Below, one piece after another: positions 28,060 to 35,527 of a stretch of DNA of 64,000 nucleotides. The stretch is from positions 1 to 64,000 of the forward strand of contig NZ_CAPS01000072.1 of assembly GCF_000333955.1 (NCBI RefSeq), in the 5' to 3' direction. The position numbers and the translations under genes were made by a program. The notes under the pieces are model-generated. The model saw only the letters and a list, made by a program, of their open reading frames with translations. It was not told the origin of the DNA and ran no database searches. The stretch comes from Rhodococcus sp. AW25M09 (lineage in GTDB: Bacteria; Actinomycetota; Actinomycetes; Mycobacteriales; Mycobacteriaceae). Within the stretch, counting starts at the first letter, position 1, and each line of letters starts with the position of its first letter.

Positions 28060-28923
28060 TCAACGAGGCGTGTCGTTACCGAGACGATCGACGGCTGCGC
28101 GCGATCGTGGCCGACGCCATCGACCGCGGCCGGCGATATAGACCATAGGTATGCCGACCACACCCATCACCACGAACCCGTACACCGCCGAGAACCGAAG
28201 TTCTGGACCGTCGAGGAATACCGCGTGGGCGAGGGCGGACCCGAGCCACGTCCACAGGAACAGCCCGATGGGTACCGCGTCGTCGGACGCGCGCGGCCGG
28301 CCGTCGGACAGGCGTGCGATGCCGACAGCCCGGTCGAGCGACTCCATGATGGCCGCCATCAGTGTGGCCACCACGAGCCAGCCGAGGTAGTTGGTCAGCG
28401 GAATCGACGGCACCCCCGGTAGTCCGTCGGCACCGGCGGTCCAGGTCCACTGGCCGTCGGTGACCATCTGTGGATCGAGATAGAGGTCCCAGCCGACCAT
28501 GCCCACCGCTACCGCTGCGATCCGAAGCGCAGCGCTGCGCACCGGCGACGTATCGAGACGGCGGACGACGAAGCTCACCGCGCACCAGATCGGGTAGAAA
28601 CCGGCCGTCCAGGCCAGCGGGACCACCAGGGGCACCTCGAACAGGCTGGGGCCCAGACGATTCTGCGCGTAGAAGTACTCGCCGAACGGGATGCCGGTTG
28701 CGGTGCCGACGAGTTCGGACGCGAACCCGGTGCCGGCGGTCACGACGACCAGAGCGGTGGTCCACACCGCGCCCCGGTGCAGCGCAGCGTGCAGAATCGA
28801 CGCGAGCGCGAGCAACGCTACGACAGCGATCGTCACCGTGTCTCGAGTCGATCCCGAGACCAGCGGATACACGATCTGGCAGCCGACAGCGGTGGCCGCC
28901 ACGACGATCGGTGCAAGCCTCAT
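28060..28923 (-). CDS. cruF: Carotenoid biosynthesis membrane protein, CruF-like (DUF422)
   Basis: This is a 287-aa protein with about eight hydrophobic segments. It has FASELVGTATGIPFGEYFYAQ and VGWDLYLDPQMV, both typical of the DUF422 carotenoid family (CruF hydratases in cyanobacteria and haloarchaea). The family adds water to the psi-end double bond to make a 1'-hydroxy carotenoid. The ATG at 28923 has an unusually strong AGGAGGAGG site and overlaps the crtO stop (ATGA). The acceptor here (lycopene, gamma-carotene or a keto form) is not shown. Confidence 0.8.
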   Translation of the reverse strand: MRLAPIVVAATAVGCQIVYPLVSGSTRDTVTIAVVALLALASILHAALHRGAVWTTALVVVTAGTGFASELVGTATGIPFGEYFYAQNRLGPSLFEVPLVVPLAWTAGFYPIWCAVSFVVRRLDTSPVRSAALRIAAVAVGMVGWDLYLDPQMVTDGQWTWTAGADGLPGVPSIPLTNYLGWLVVATLMAAIMESLDRAVGIARLSDGRPRASDDAVPIGLFLWTWLGSALAHAVFLDGPELRFSAVYGFVVMGVVGIPMVYIAGRGRWRRPRSRAAVDRLGNDTPR

Positions 28924-30527
28924 GCCTGCCTCCTCCTGAAGAATTCGCGCCGACGTCCGGCCCGGGCGTCGGCGATCGCTATCCGCGCCGCCGAGCGACC
29001 ACTGGCTGCAGTGACCCCGCCGCCGGGGTGGGTGGATGCACCGGTGAGGTACAGGCCATCCGCCCCCGGGACTCGGTGGCCGGCCAGCTGGGGATGCGGA
29101 CGCCACATCATCATCTGGTCCAACGACATGTCGAGGTGCATGATGTTGCCTCCGATCAGACCGAGCTCACGCTCGATGTCCGGCGGCGACTGGACGTACC
29201 GATCCACCACGGCATCGGCGAAACCGGGTGCGTACCGATCCATCTCGGCCACGATCCGATCCGCCTCGAACTCGGCCAGCGAGCGCTCGCCGGGAACATT
29301 CGAGCGCCACTGCCTACCGTCGGCGAGAGTGTGCGGATGCCACTGCGACCACAGTGAAATCTGGTGCTGTCCCGGTGGTGCGATGGTGGGATCCAGGGCG
29401 CTGAACGACATTCCCAGAACGGCCGGGGTCGGTGGGAGTTCACCGGCCAGTGCATGCCCGTGCGCCAGGCGCAGCTGGTTTCGGTCACGGACGAGCAGTG
29501 CGAGACCGTGAGTGGCGTCCTCGATCCGGTCGGCACTCGGATACACCGGAAGTGCGTCGGTGGCCAGCCGTACCGCGGTTCCGATTCCCGGACCCACCCG
29601 GATCGTGCTGCGCCACCGGGCGATCTGCACCGCGTCGTGTCCGCCGTCGGCGAGCAGCTCGAGGGTGGTCAGGATGTGGCACCCGGCGACGACGATGCGG
29701 CTGTCGATCGCCCGGCCCGACGCTGTTCTCGTGGTCCAGCCGTGCGGGCGGCGAACGAGCGAGGTCACGCCGTCTCCGAGGGTCACTGCTGCACCGTCCC
29801 GGTCCAACCGAGCGATCATCGCCTCGGTCAGCGCGCCACTGCCGCCGACGGCGCGGCCCGGCGGAAGGGTGTGCATGAGAGCGGCGAAGCCGACCATCGG
29901 TGCGGTACCGGGCTCGGACATCGGTGGCCCCGACTGTGCGCCGAACCACGCCAGTGCCGCCTTGAGGCGTTCACTCGAGAACATCTCGTCCAACAGAGAA
30001 TCTCCGGTGGCGAGGAACTCACGCGAGAGCATGCTGCCCCCGTCCGGAGCGCCGAGTCCCCAGAAGGATCGGAGCAACTTCGATCCGGTGGGCGGTCCAC
30101 CGAACGCGCGCATGGTGCGCTCGCTACGGGGACCCCAGACAGCGACGAAGTCACGGTAGGCACGGGCGTCCGCCGTCCCGCATGCGGCGGCGATGGAGTC
30201 GCACGTCCGGTCGAGACTGCGATGGAAGACGATGGCGCGTTCGTCGGTGTCGACTGCTCCCGGCGCGAACGCCCACGGATCGCAGTCGATGTAGCGCAGT
30301 CCGAACGCCGCGAGATCGAGCTCTTCGATGATGCCGGTGTGTCGAATCATGATGTGCGCCGACGAGCCCCGGTCCACTCGATGGCCGGGAAAGCGCTCCA
30401 CCGTGGACACCGCTCCACCAGCGATGGTGTCGCGCTCGAGAACCTCTACCGACATCCCGGCATCGGTCAGGTAACAGGCAGAGGTCAAGGCGTTGTGGCC
30501 GGAGCCCACCACCACAGCGTCGATCAC
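28920..30527 (-). CDS. crtO: CrtO-type carotenoid ketolase (FAD oxidoreductase)
   Basis: This 535-aa phytoene-desaturase-family flavoprotein has an N-terminal VVVGSGHNALTSACYL...LERDTIAGGAVSTVERFPG and RGSSAHIMIRHTGIIEEL. The C-terminus contains GLYLTGASTHPGGGV. These stretches are, from memory, nearly the same as the CrtO beta-carotene 4-ketolase of Rhodococcus erythropolis, which makes 4-keto-gamma-carotene. A carotenoid desaturase (CrtD-like) is the alternative. The GTG start is 4 bp after the acetyltransferase stop. A TAGCCT 6 bp before it could give a leaderless message of its own. Confidence 0.82.
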   Translation of the reverse strand: MIDAVVVGSGHNALTSACYLTDAGMSVEVLERDTIAGGAVSTVERFPGHRVDRGSSAHIMIRHTGIIEELDLAAFGLRYIDCDPWAFAPGAVDTDERAIVFHRSLDRTCDSIAAACGTADARAYRDFVAVWGPRSERTMRAFGGPPTGSKLLRSFWGLGAPDGGSMLSREFLATGDSLLDEMFSSERLKAALAWFGAQSGPPMSEPGTAPMVGFAALMHTLPPGRAVGGSGALTEAMIARLDRDGAAVTLGDGVTSLVRRPHGWTTRTASGRAIDSRIVVAGCHILTTLELLADGGHDAVQIARWRSTIRVGPGIGTAVRLATDALPVYPSADRIEDATHGLALLVRDRNQLRLAHGHALAGELPPTPAVLGMSFSALDPTIAPPGQHQISLWSQWHPHTLADGRQWRSNVPGERSLAEFEADRIVAEMDRYAPGFADAVVDRYVQSPPDIERELGLIGGNIMHLDMSLDQMMMWRPHPQLAGHRVPGADGLYLTGASTHPGGGVTAASGRSAARIAIADARAGRRREFFRRRQA

Positions 30528-30531
30528 ATCT

Positions 30532-31149
30532 TCAGGCTACTGGCTGCTCCAGCGGCAACCGGCGACCCAGCACGGCGAAGGGGCGTCGATCACCGGCGAA
30601 CGTGAAGTCCCGCAACACGTCGGCGAAGCCCAGCCGCCGGTACAGCCGCCAGGCCCGATTGTTCTCCTGCGCCACCTCGGGAGTGGACAACATCACGTTG
30701 TTCGCTGTGACACCGTCGAGCAGTCGGCTGCACAGTCGGCCGCCGAGACCATGGCCTTGGGCGCGCGGGAGGACGTGCAACTCGGTCAGCTCGAAGTAGT
30801 CACCGAGCACGGCCTCGACCTGTCGGTGAGAGTGCCCCGTTCGCCGCAAGCCGTCCCGAACCTGTTGATGCCACCACTGGTGTGCAGCGCCGTGGTAGCC
30901 GTAGGCAACGGCAACCAGGGGGTCGGCCTGCGTCGGGTCGGAGTTCGGCAGCAATGCCCCGACTGCTCGCCAACCCGGCCGGTGCAGATGTTCGCTCCAC
31001 ATCGGGGCTCGGCTCTTCTCGGTTCCGCGGGGGTAACCCATGGCCTCGACGTAGATCGACAGCGCCTCGACCAGCCGCTGGCGGAATTCCGGGGGCGTCA
31101 GATCGACCAGGTAGGGCGTTGTCTGCGCATCGGTGACGACTGTTCTCAC
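30532..31149 (-). CDS. GNAT family acetyltransferase (Rv2170-like)
   Basis: This 205-aa protein has an N-terminal helical region (TPYLVDLTPPEFRQRLVEALSIYV...MGYPRGTE) and a C-terminal GNAT fold with ELHVLPRAQGHGLGGRLC, the acetyl-CoA-binding Q/RxxGxG/A motif, then STPEVAQENNRAWRLYRRLGF. Rv2170 in M. tuberculosis is reported to acetylate isocitrate dehydrogenase. The same role here is inference from position and similarity. The GTG at 31149 is chosen because upstream in-frame sequence has no resemblance. Confidence 0.83.
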   Translation of the reverse strand: MRTVVTDAQTTPYLVDLTPPEFRQRLVEALSIYVEAMGYPRGTEKSRAPMWSEHLHRPGWRAVGALLPNSDPTQADPLVAVAYGYHGAAHQWWHQQVRDGLRRTGHSHRQVEAVLGDYFELTELHVLPRAQGHGLGGRLCSRLLDGVTANNVMLSTPEVAQENNRAWRLYRRLGFADVLRDFTFAGDRRPFAVLGRRLPLEQPVA

Positions 31150-31345
31150 CCTTTCTTCGGCAACTTGTCGGTGGGCACAGCTATATTCAATGTGTCGAAC
31201 GGGTGTTCGATGATCGGGGCCGAGTGCGCCGGTGGCGTCGACTCGATTCCGAGAGTCCGATTCCCCGGGGTTCGACTGTAAGGCTTCATCACGGTTCCGG
31301 GCGCGGCAGGTACGCACCGGAGATTCGAACTGGAGGTGTTCGAGT

Positions 31346-31801
31346 ATGACGATCACGAAGGCGTTCGAAGCCGGCGTGCGGTCCCCGGTATCGCGTCAGG
31401 CCCAGATTCTGCTCGGTCGAGCCGATGCACTGCTGTCGGAGTCCATCGGGGAGAGTGGCGCGGGCGATCGATTTCTCGGGAGTTACGCCGCGGCGCTCAA
31501 GGGCGCGGCAGCGGTGCTGGCGTCGGTGCCCAACTCGATCGGAGTACGTCCTCGCTCGCGCAGCGCGTGGGTGTTGATGGCGAAGGCAGCACCTGATCTC
31601 GCCGTCTGGGCGGACTACTTCGCGTCGTTCTCGGCCACTCGCGCTGCGGTCGAGGCGGGCGCATCGAGCACGATCGCCGAGCTCGATGCCGACGATTTCT
31701 ACCGGCACGTCAGCCGTTTTCTGAACTCGGTGGACGATCGGCTGGGCGACCGGTCGAGCTTCACTGCAGTCGATCCGATGTCGGCGCCGATGTCGGCGTG
31801 A
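31346..31801 (+). CDS. SAV_6107-type HEPN-like helical protein
   Basis: This 151-aa all-helical protein carries the pattern of the SAV_6107 HEPN group (SRQAQILLGRADALLSESI, DRFLGSYAAALKGAAAVLA, a WVLMAKAAPDLAVWADYF core). Members are conserved in actinobacteria just before the division cluster. No RNase-type HEPN motif (Rx4-6H) is evident, so enzyme activity is unlikely. The ATG has a good ribosome site (GGAGGT, 9 bp upstream). Confidence 0.75.
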   Translation: MTITKAFEAGVRSPVSRQAQILLGRADALLSESIGESGAGDRFLGSYAAALKGAAAVLASVPNSIGVRPRSRSAWVLMAKAAPDLAVWADYFASFSATRAAVEAGASSTIAELDADDFYRHVSRFLNSVDDRLGDRSSFTAVDPMSAPMSA

Positions 31802-32028
31802 TCCACGCGGCCGGTCGCGAAGAGTGAACTGCCACGTCACGCGGTGTTCGGCCGTCGTTTCCGGGACGTCCGTCTCGAAAACTTCGATGTTTCTCAGGAA
31901 CACATCGTGCGAGTAGGTGGTAAGCAGCGGATTCAGCTCGTATCATCGACAGCAGGTAGCCGCCAAGGTCAGCTTCCCGTCATTTCGCAACCGAAATGGC
32001 CTTCAATATCTGTGCAGGGGGAGGTACC

Positions 32029-32466
32029 GTGCCACTCTCCGAGCACGAGCAGCGCATGCTCGATCAAATCGAGAGCGCTCTCTACGCCGAGGATCCCAAA
32101 TTCGCTTCTCACGTGAGAGGCGGCCGCGTTCGCGCGGCGTCGAGCAGGAGGCGTTTTCAAGCCGCCGCACTGTTCGTCGTGGGACTCGTGTTGCTCGTCG
32201 CTGGTGTTGCCCTGTCGACGAACAGTTTGGCTTTTCTCGTCGTCAGTCTCATCGGCTTTTTGTTCATGTTCGGTGCCGGGGCGCTGTTCCTCTTCGGTGG
32301 TTCCAAGAAGGGCACCGAAGCCGCTAAAGGGGAAGGTGGCACAGCCGAAAATGTCACCGACATTTCCGGTCGTGGTGCCAAGCAGAAGTCGAAGGGTGGC
32401 CGCAAGGGCGGCAGTTTCACCTCTCGTATGGAAGACCGGTTCCGAAAGAGGTTCGACCAGGAGTAG
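32029..32466 (+). CDS. DUF3040 membrane protein (Rv2169c-like)
   Basis: This 145-aa protein starts with the DUF3040 signature PLSEHEQRMLDQIESALYAEDPKFAS, followed by two transmembrane helices (about 46-66 and 68-90) and a basic, Gly/Lys-rich tail. The GTG at 32029 is preceded by GGGGGAGGT. Upstream residues in the same frame do not belong to the family. It is conserved next to mraZ, but its role in division or envelope work is unknown. Confidence 0.87.
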   Translation: MPLSEHEQRMLDQIESALYAEDPKFASHVRGGRVRAASSRRRFQAAALFVVGLVLLVAGVALSTNSLAFLVVSLIGFLFMFGAGALFLFGGSKKGTEAAKGEGGTAENVTDISGRGAKQKSKGGRKGGSFTSRMEDRFRKRFDQE

Positions 32467-32533
32467 GTCGGCTGGGTTCCGAGCGAACCGGGCGCGATCC
32501 GTACCGGCCCTACTACAACTTCACGCACTACAC

Positions 32534-32569
32534 ACAGCAGCACCTCACCTTCGGGTGAGGTGCTGCTGT
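32534..32569 (+). terminator. Perfect 16-bp hairpin terminator after the DUF3040 gene
   Basis: ACAGCAGCACCTCACC and its exact complement flank a TTCG tetraloop, about 70 bp after the stop codon. There is no run of T, but the stem is very stable, and the hairpin separates this gene from the dcw cluster. Confidence 0.7.
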
Positions 32570-32708
32570 CGTTGCAGCCGGTGAGATACCGCCCCTGACT
32601 CTCGTGTCGAATCCCGACGCCAGGGCGGATCTGCACACCCGATACTGCTGTGCCGGTGCGTCTGGGGTCCTCGCTGCATCCGCTGCACGAGCTGTTTCGG
32701 GGCGTTCT

Positions 32709-32753
32709 CCCCACTTCGCCCCACGTTCATCACGATTCCCCACTTTTCCCCAC
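32709..32753 (-). promoter_or_regulatory. Distal, inverted MraZ-box array
   Basis: On the minus strand GTGGGG occurs four times. The hexamers lie at 32709-32714, 32719-32724, 32738-32743 and 32748-32753, so two pairs with 10-bp spacing sit 19 bp apart. This has the form of MraZ operator boxes but points away from mraZ. Binding by MraZ is inference. Confidence 0.6.
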
Positions 32754-32959
32754 TGGACCCGGATCACGCTGCTTCAGGCTGGACTGCCCCGCCACCCAGG
32801 TGCAAAATGCCAGGTCGACACGCCCACCCGAGTAGTTTTCGAGGGCTGTGATCGCCTGGTGGCAGCGATGTCCATTCGAGACCCTCGCAGTAATTGGGGT
32901 CAGTCTTAGGTGCTCTGAGCTCGATAGACGTGTATTCGCCGAAGATTTCTCTGCTGCGG

Positions 32960-32994
32960 ATGGGTCGAAGTGGGGGAGAGTGGGGTAAAGTGGT
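32960..32994 (+). promoter_or_regulatory. MraZ operator boxes and mraZ/dcw promoter
   Basis: Four boxes repeat at exactly 10 bp: ATGGG (32960), GTGGG (32970), GTGGG (32980) and GTGGT (32990). MraZ in other bacteria binds three or four TGGG/GTGGG repeats with this spacing just upstream of mraZ. TAAAGT (32986-32991) inside the last boxes can serve as the -10, so bound MraZ would block the promoter. The mraZ start codon is at 33027. Confidence 0.8.
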
Positions 32995-33026
32995 CCGCAG
33001 CGGAGAGTCGAGGCTGGAGGTGGCGA

Positions 33027-33458
33027 GTGTTTCTCGGTACCTACACGCCAAAGCTCGACGACAAGGGTCGACTCACGTTGCCGGCCAAGTTTCGGGACGC
33101 GCTTGCAGGAGGTGTCATGGTGAGCAAGGGGCAGGATTTCAGCCTCGCTGTCTACACCGCGGCAGACTTCGAGGAGCGCTCTCGGAAGTTGACAGCAGCT
33201 TCTCGTTCCAACCCGAAAGCCCGTGCCTATGTTCGTCAGTTCTTCTCGGGAACCGATGAGCAGCGGCCGGACGGACAGGGTCGCATCACCATCAGTCCTG
33301 AGCATCGCCGCTACGCGGGGCTCGAACGCAACTGCGTGGTGATCGGTTCGATGGATTTCATCGAGATCTGGAACGACGAAGCATGGGCCCGTTACTCCGC
33401 CGAGAACGAGCAGGATTTCTCCGACGCGTTCGACGAATCCCTCGGAGGGATCTTGTAG
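33027..33458 (+). CDS. mraZ: Transcriptional regulator MraZ
   Basis: This 143-aa protein has two SpoVT-AbrB-like halves, each with the MraZ core ([17 protein letters not shown], then [19 protein letters not shown]). It is the first gene of the dcw cluster and usually represses its own promoter as a ring-shaped oligomer. The GTG at 33027 has GGAGG upstream and yields the standard N-terminus [11 protein letters not shown]. Box arrays upstream are the probable targets. It is separated from rsmH by a 219-bp gap with a repeated hairpin. Confidence 0.95.
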   Translation: MFLGTYTPKLDDKGRLTLPAKFRDALAGGVMVSKGQDFSLAVYTAADFEERSRKLTAASRSNPKARAYVRQFFSGTDEQRPDGQGRITISPEHRRYAGLERNCVVIGSMDFIEIWNDEAWARYSAENEQDFSDAFDESLGGIL

Positions 33459-33498
33459 CCCGCCCAGGTCGCCTGCGAGTGCAGCGAGGCCTCTGCCC

Positions 33499-33577
33499 GA
33501 TCAGAACCCTGACGTTCTTCCCCAACGCCAGGTTTCGCAGATCAGGACCCTGACGTTCTTCCCCAACGCCAGGTTCC
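33499..33577 (+). ncRNA. Tandem hairpin element upstream of rsmH (mraW-motif-like)
   Basis: A ~36-bp unit starts at 33499 and again at 33540 (period 41 bp). Each copy can fold as CCTGACGTT, a CTTCCCC loop, then AACGCCAGG, a 9-bp stem with one mismatch. Structured RNAs named mraW motifs are known before mraW/rsmH in actinobacteria, and this element has the right place. Its identity with that motif is not proven here. Confidence 0.55.
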
Positions 33578-33677
33578 CTATCGGACAGGGACCTCGAAGC
33601 ATTCGCTTCGGCGTCCGTGGGTAACCCGCATGGCCCGGACCCGGGCGAGAAGTACGTACGCACGACCGGGAGGAACC

Positions 33678-34709
33678 ATGACGGAGGGTGTCGGGCAGGA
33701 CGAGAGCGAGTCGTCTGCCGATCGAACCCCCCGCCGGTCCGCAGGCCCGGTTCACGTGCCGGTTCGACTCGAGCGGGCAGTCGAATTACTCGGTCCCGCA
33801 GTGGATTGCGCCGACAGCACTCGAGTCATGATCGACGCCACTCTCGGACTCGGCGGTCATGCCGAACACTTCCTGCGGACCTATCCGCACCTGCACCTCA
33901 TCGGACTCGACCGCGATCCTGACGCGCTGACACGCGCCGGTGCTCGATTGGCTCCGTTTTCGGATCGAATCACGTTGGTCCACAACACTTACGACGGTAT
34001 CGCCGAAGCACTCGACGAAGCCGATCTACCCGCGCTCGAATCGGTTCACGGCATTCTGTTCGATCTCGGGGTGTCGTCGATGCAGCTGGACGAGTCCGAT
34101 CGCGGATTCGCATACTCCGTCGACGCCCCTCTGGACATGAGGATGAATCCGACGGTGGGCATCACTGCGGCCGACATCCTCAACACGTACTCGCACGGCG
34201 ACATCGCGCGGGTGCTCAGTACATACGGTGAGGAGCGGTTCGCCGGCAAGATCGCCTCCGCTGTTCTGCGGCGTCGTGAGCACACACCGTTCACTACGAG
34301 CGGTCCTTTGGTGGAACTGCTCTATGCCGCAATTCCGGCGGCGACGCGGCGCACGGGAGGGCATCCGGCCAAGCGCACGTTTCAGGCGCTGCGCGTCGAG
34401 GTCAACGGTGAGCTGGACTCGTTGAAGGCGGCAGTGCCTGCCGGGCTCGATGCGTTGGCCGTCGGTGGTCGGGTCGTCTTCATGTCCTATCAATCGCTCG
34501 AAGACCGAGTTGTCAAGCAGGAGTTGGCCCCCCGGGTCAAATCCCGTAGCCCCGAGGGGCTGCCCGTCGAGCTTCCTGGAATGGGTCCGGAGTTCCGGCT
34601 CCTGACCAGAGGTGCCGAGCGGGCCTCGGATGCAGAAATCGAAGTCAACCCACGTTCGGCTCCCGTGAGACTGCGCGCCGCCGAACGGATTGCAAGGAGA
34701 GCGGAATGA
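33678..34709 (+). CDS. rsmH: 16S rRNA (cytosine(1402)-N(4))-methyltransferase RsmH
   Basis: This 343-aa SAM-dependent enzyme methylates N4 of C1402 in 16S rRNA. Motifs include [29 protein letters not shown] (SAM site), [38 protein letters not shown] and the C-terminal [12 protein letters not shown]. The ATG at 33678 has GGGAGGA 5 bp upstream. The longer upstream frame has no family similarity. It overlaps ftsL by 4 bp (ATGA). Confidence 0.95.
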   Translation: MTEGVGQDESESSADRTPRRSAGPVHVPVRLERAVELLGPAVDCADSTRVMIDATLGLGGHAEHFLRTYPHLHLIGLDRDPDALTRAGARLAPFSDRITLVHNTYDGIAEALDEADLPALESVHGILFDLGVSSMQLDESDRGFAYSVDAPLDMRMNPTVGITAADILNTYSHGDIARVLSTYGEERFAGKIASAVLRRREHTPFTTSGPLVELLYAAIPAATRRTGGHPAKRTFQALRVEVNGELDSLKAAVPAGLDALAVGGRVVFMSYQSLEDRVVKQELAPRVKSRSPEGLPVELPGMGPEFRLLTRGAERASDAEIEVNPRSAPVRLRAAERIARRAE

Positions 34710-35527
34710 CGGTTCCAGGCGCAACTGTTGGAACACAACGCAATCGGGTTCCGGCCACCCGGGACAGGGTCGCGCCCCACGGGCCACGGACAGGACCGGA
34801 ACGGTCCGGTCGTGGCGGCGGGCGATCCGGTGCTGCTCTCCGTGCGTACGAGCGCCGGCAGCAGCGCGCATCGATTCACACGTCTGATTCCGCTCGTGGT
34901 TCCAGCGCGCGTCGGTCGATCGACGGAAGCGCGATTGCCGCGCGTATTCCGTTCGTCGCCTTGGTCATCGGCTTACTCGCCATCGGGCTCGGGTTGACAC
35001 TGTTGCTGACCACGCGGTCTGCAGGGGACTCCTATGACCTCAGCGCTGCCAAGGCCGTCAACACCGAACTTGCTCAGCAGCGGGCATCTCTCCAGAAAGA
35101 TGTCGAGTTGGCGGAATCGCCGACCGAATTGGCGCGCAAGGCCGCCGGCCTCGGCATGGTTCCGGCCAAGAATCCACCGCGCTTGATCGTCGGACCGGAC
35201 GGTGGTGTGCAGGTCGTGGGCACACCCGCCCCGGCCGACGGAGAGCCGGTGGCCCCGCTCGATCCCGTGCCGAACTCTGCTGCAGGAGCAAACACGACAC
35301 CGGCCACAGGAACTCAGCAGCAGCTGATTCCGCGCAGCGCCTCGCAACCCAACCGGCCTTCGGACACGGTCGATACCCGCGCCGCCACGCCGAGTGCAAG
35401 CAATGGTGCTGGAAACACCGCGCTTGCTGAACAATTGGTTCCCATGACCATCCCCTCGGTCGAAACACCATCGGTCGAAACACCTTCGGCTGGAGCCACC
35501 GGCGACGCTGCGGGTGACGGGCAGTGA
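34706..35527 (+). CDS. ftsL: FtsL-like septum protein with long proline-rich tail
   Basis: This 273-aa bitopic membrane protein has a basic disordered N-terminus, one transmembrane helix (~82-102), a leucine/alanine coiled coil (~110-147) and an extracytoplasmic Pro/Thr/Ala-rich tail. Septal FtsL proteins are about 100-120 aa, so the tail is the unusual part. The analogous mycobacterial protein Rv2164c is also long. It would join FtsQ and FtsB in activating FtsWI. Both gene borders overlap by 4 bp. Within the tail a 15-bp duplication encodes [10 protein letters not shown]. Confidence 0.82.
   Translation: MTVPGATVGTQRNRVPATRDRVAPHGPRTGPERSGRGGGRSGAALRAYERRQQRASIHTSDSARGSSARRSIDGSAIAARIPFVALVIGLLAIGLGLTLLLTTRSAGDSYDLSAAKAVNTELAQQRASLQKDVELAESPTELARKAAGLGMVPAKNPPRLIVGPDGGVQVVGTPAPADGEPVAPLDPVPNSAAGANTTPATGTQQQLIPRSASQPNRPSDTVDTRAATPSASNGAGNTALAEQLVPMTIPSVETPSVETPSAGATGDAAGDGQ

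Larger units (their letters stand above)
32570..33026 (+). other. Long non-coding region upstream of mraZ
   Basis: About 450 bp hold no supportable gene on either strand. The frames that are open here are short, have no ribosome site and run through the upstream hairpin or the operator boxes. The region contains an inverted GTGGGG-box array (32709-32753), a ~200-bp stretch without visible features, and the mraZ-proximal box array with a promoter. Confidence 0.6.

Noticed and set aside
32570..33026. Possible divergent gene controlled by the inverted box array
   Set aside because: Minus-strand frames here lack a ribosome site and run across the hairpin at 32534-32569.
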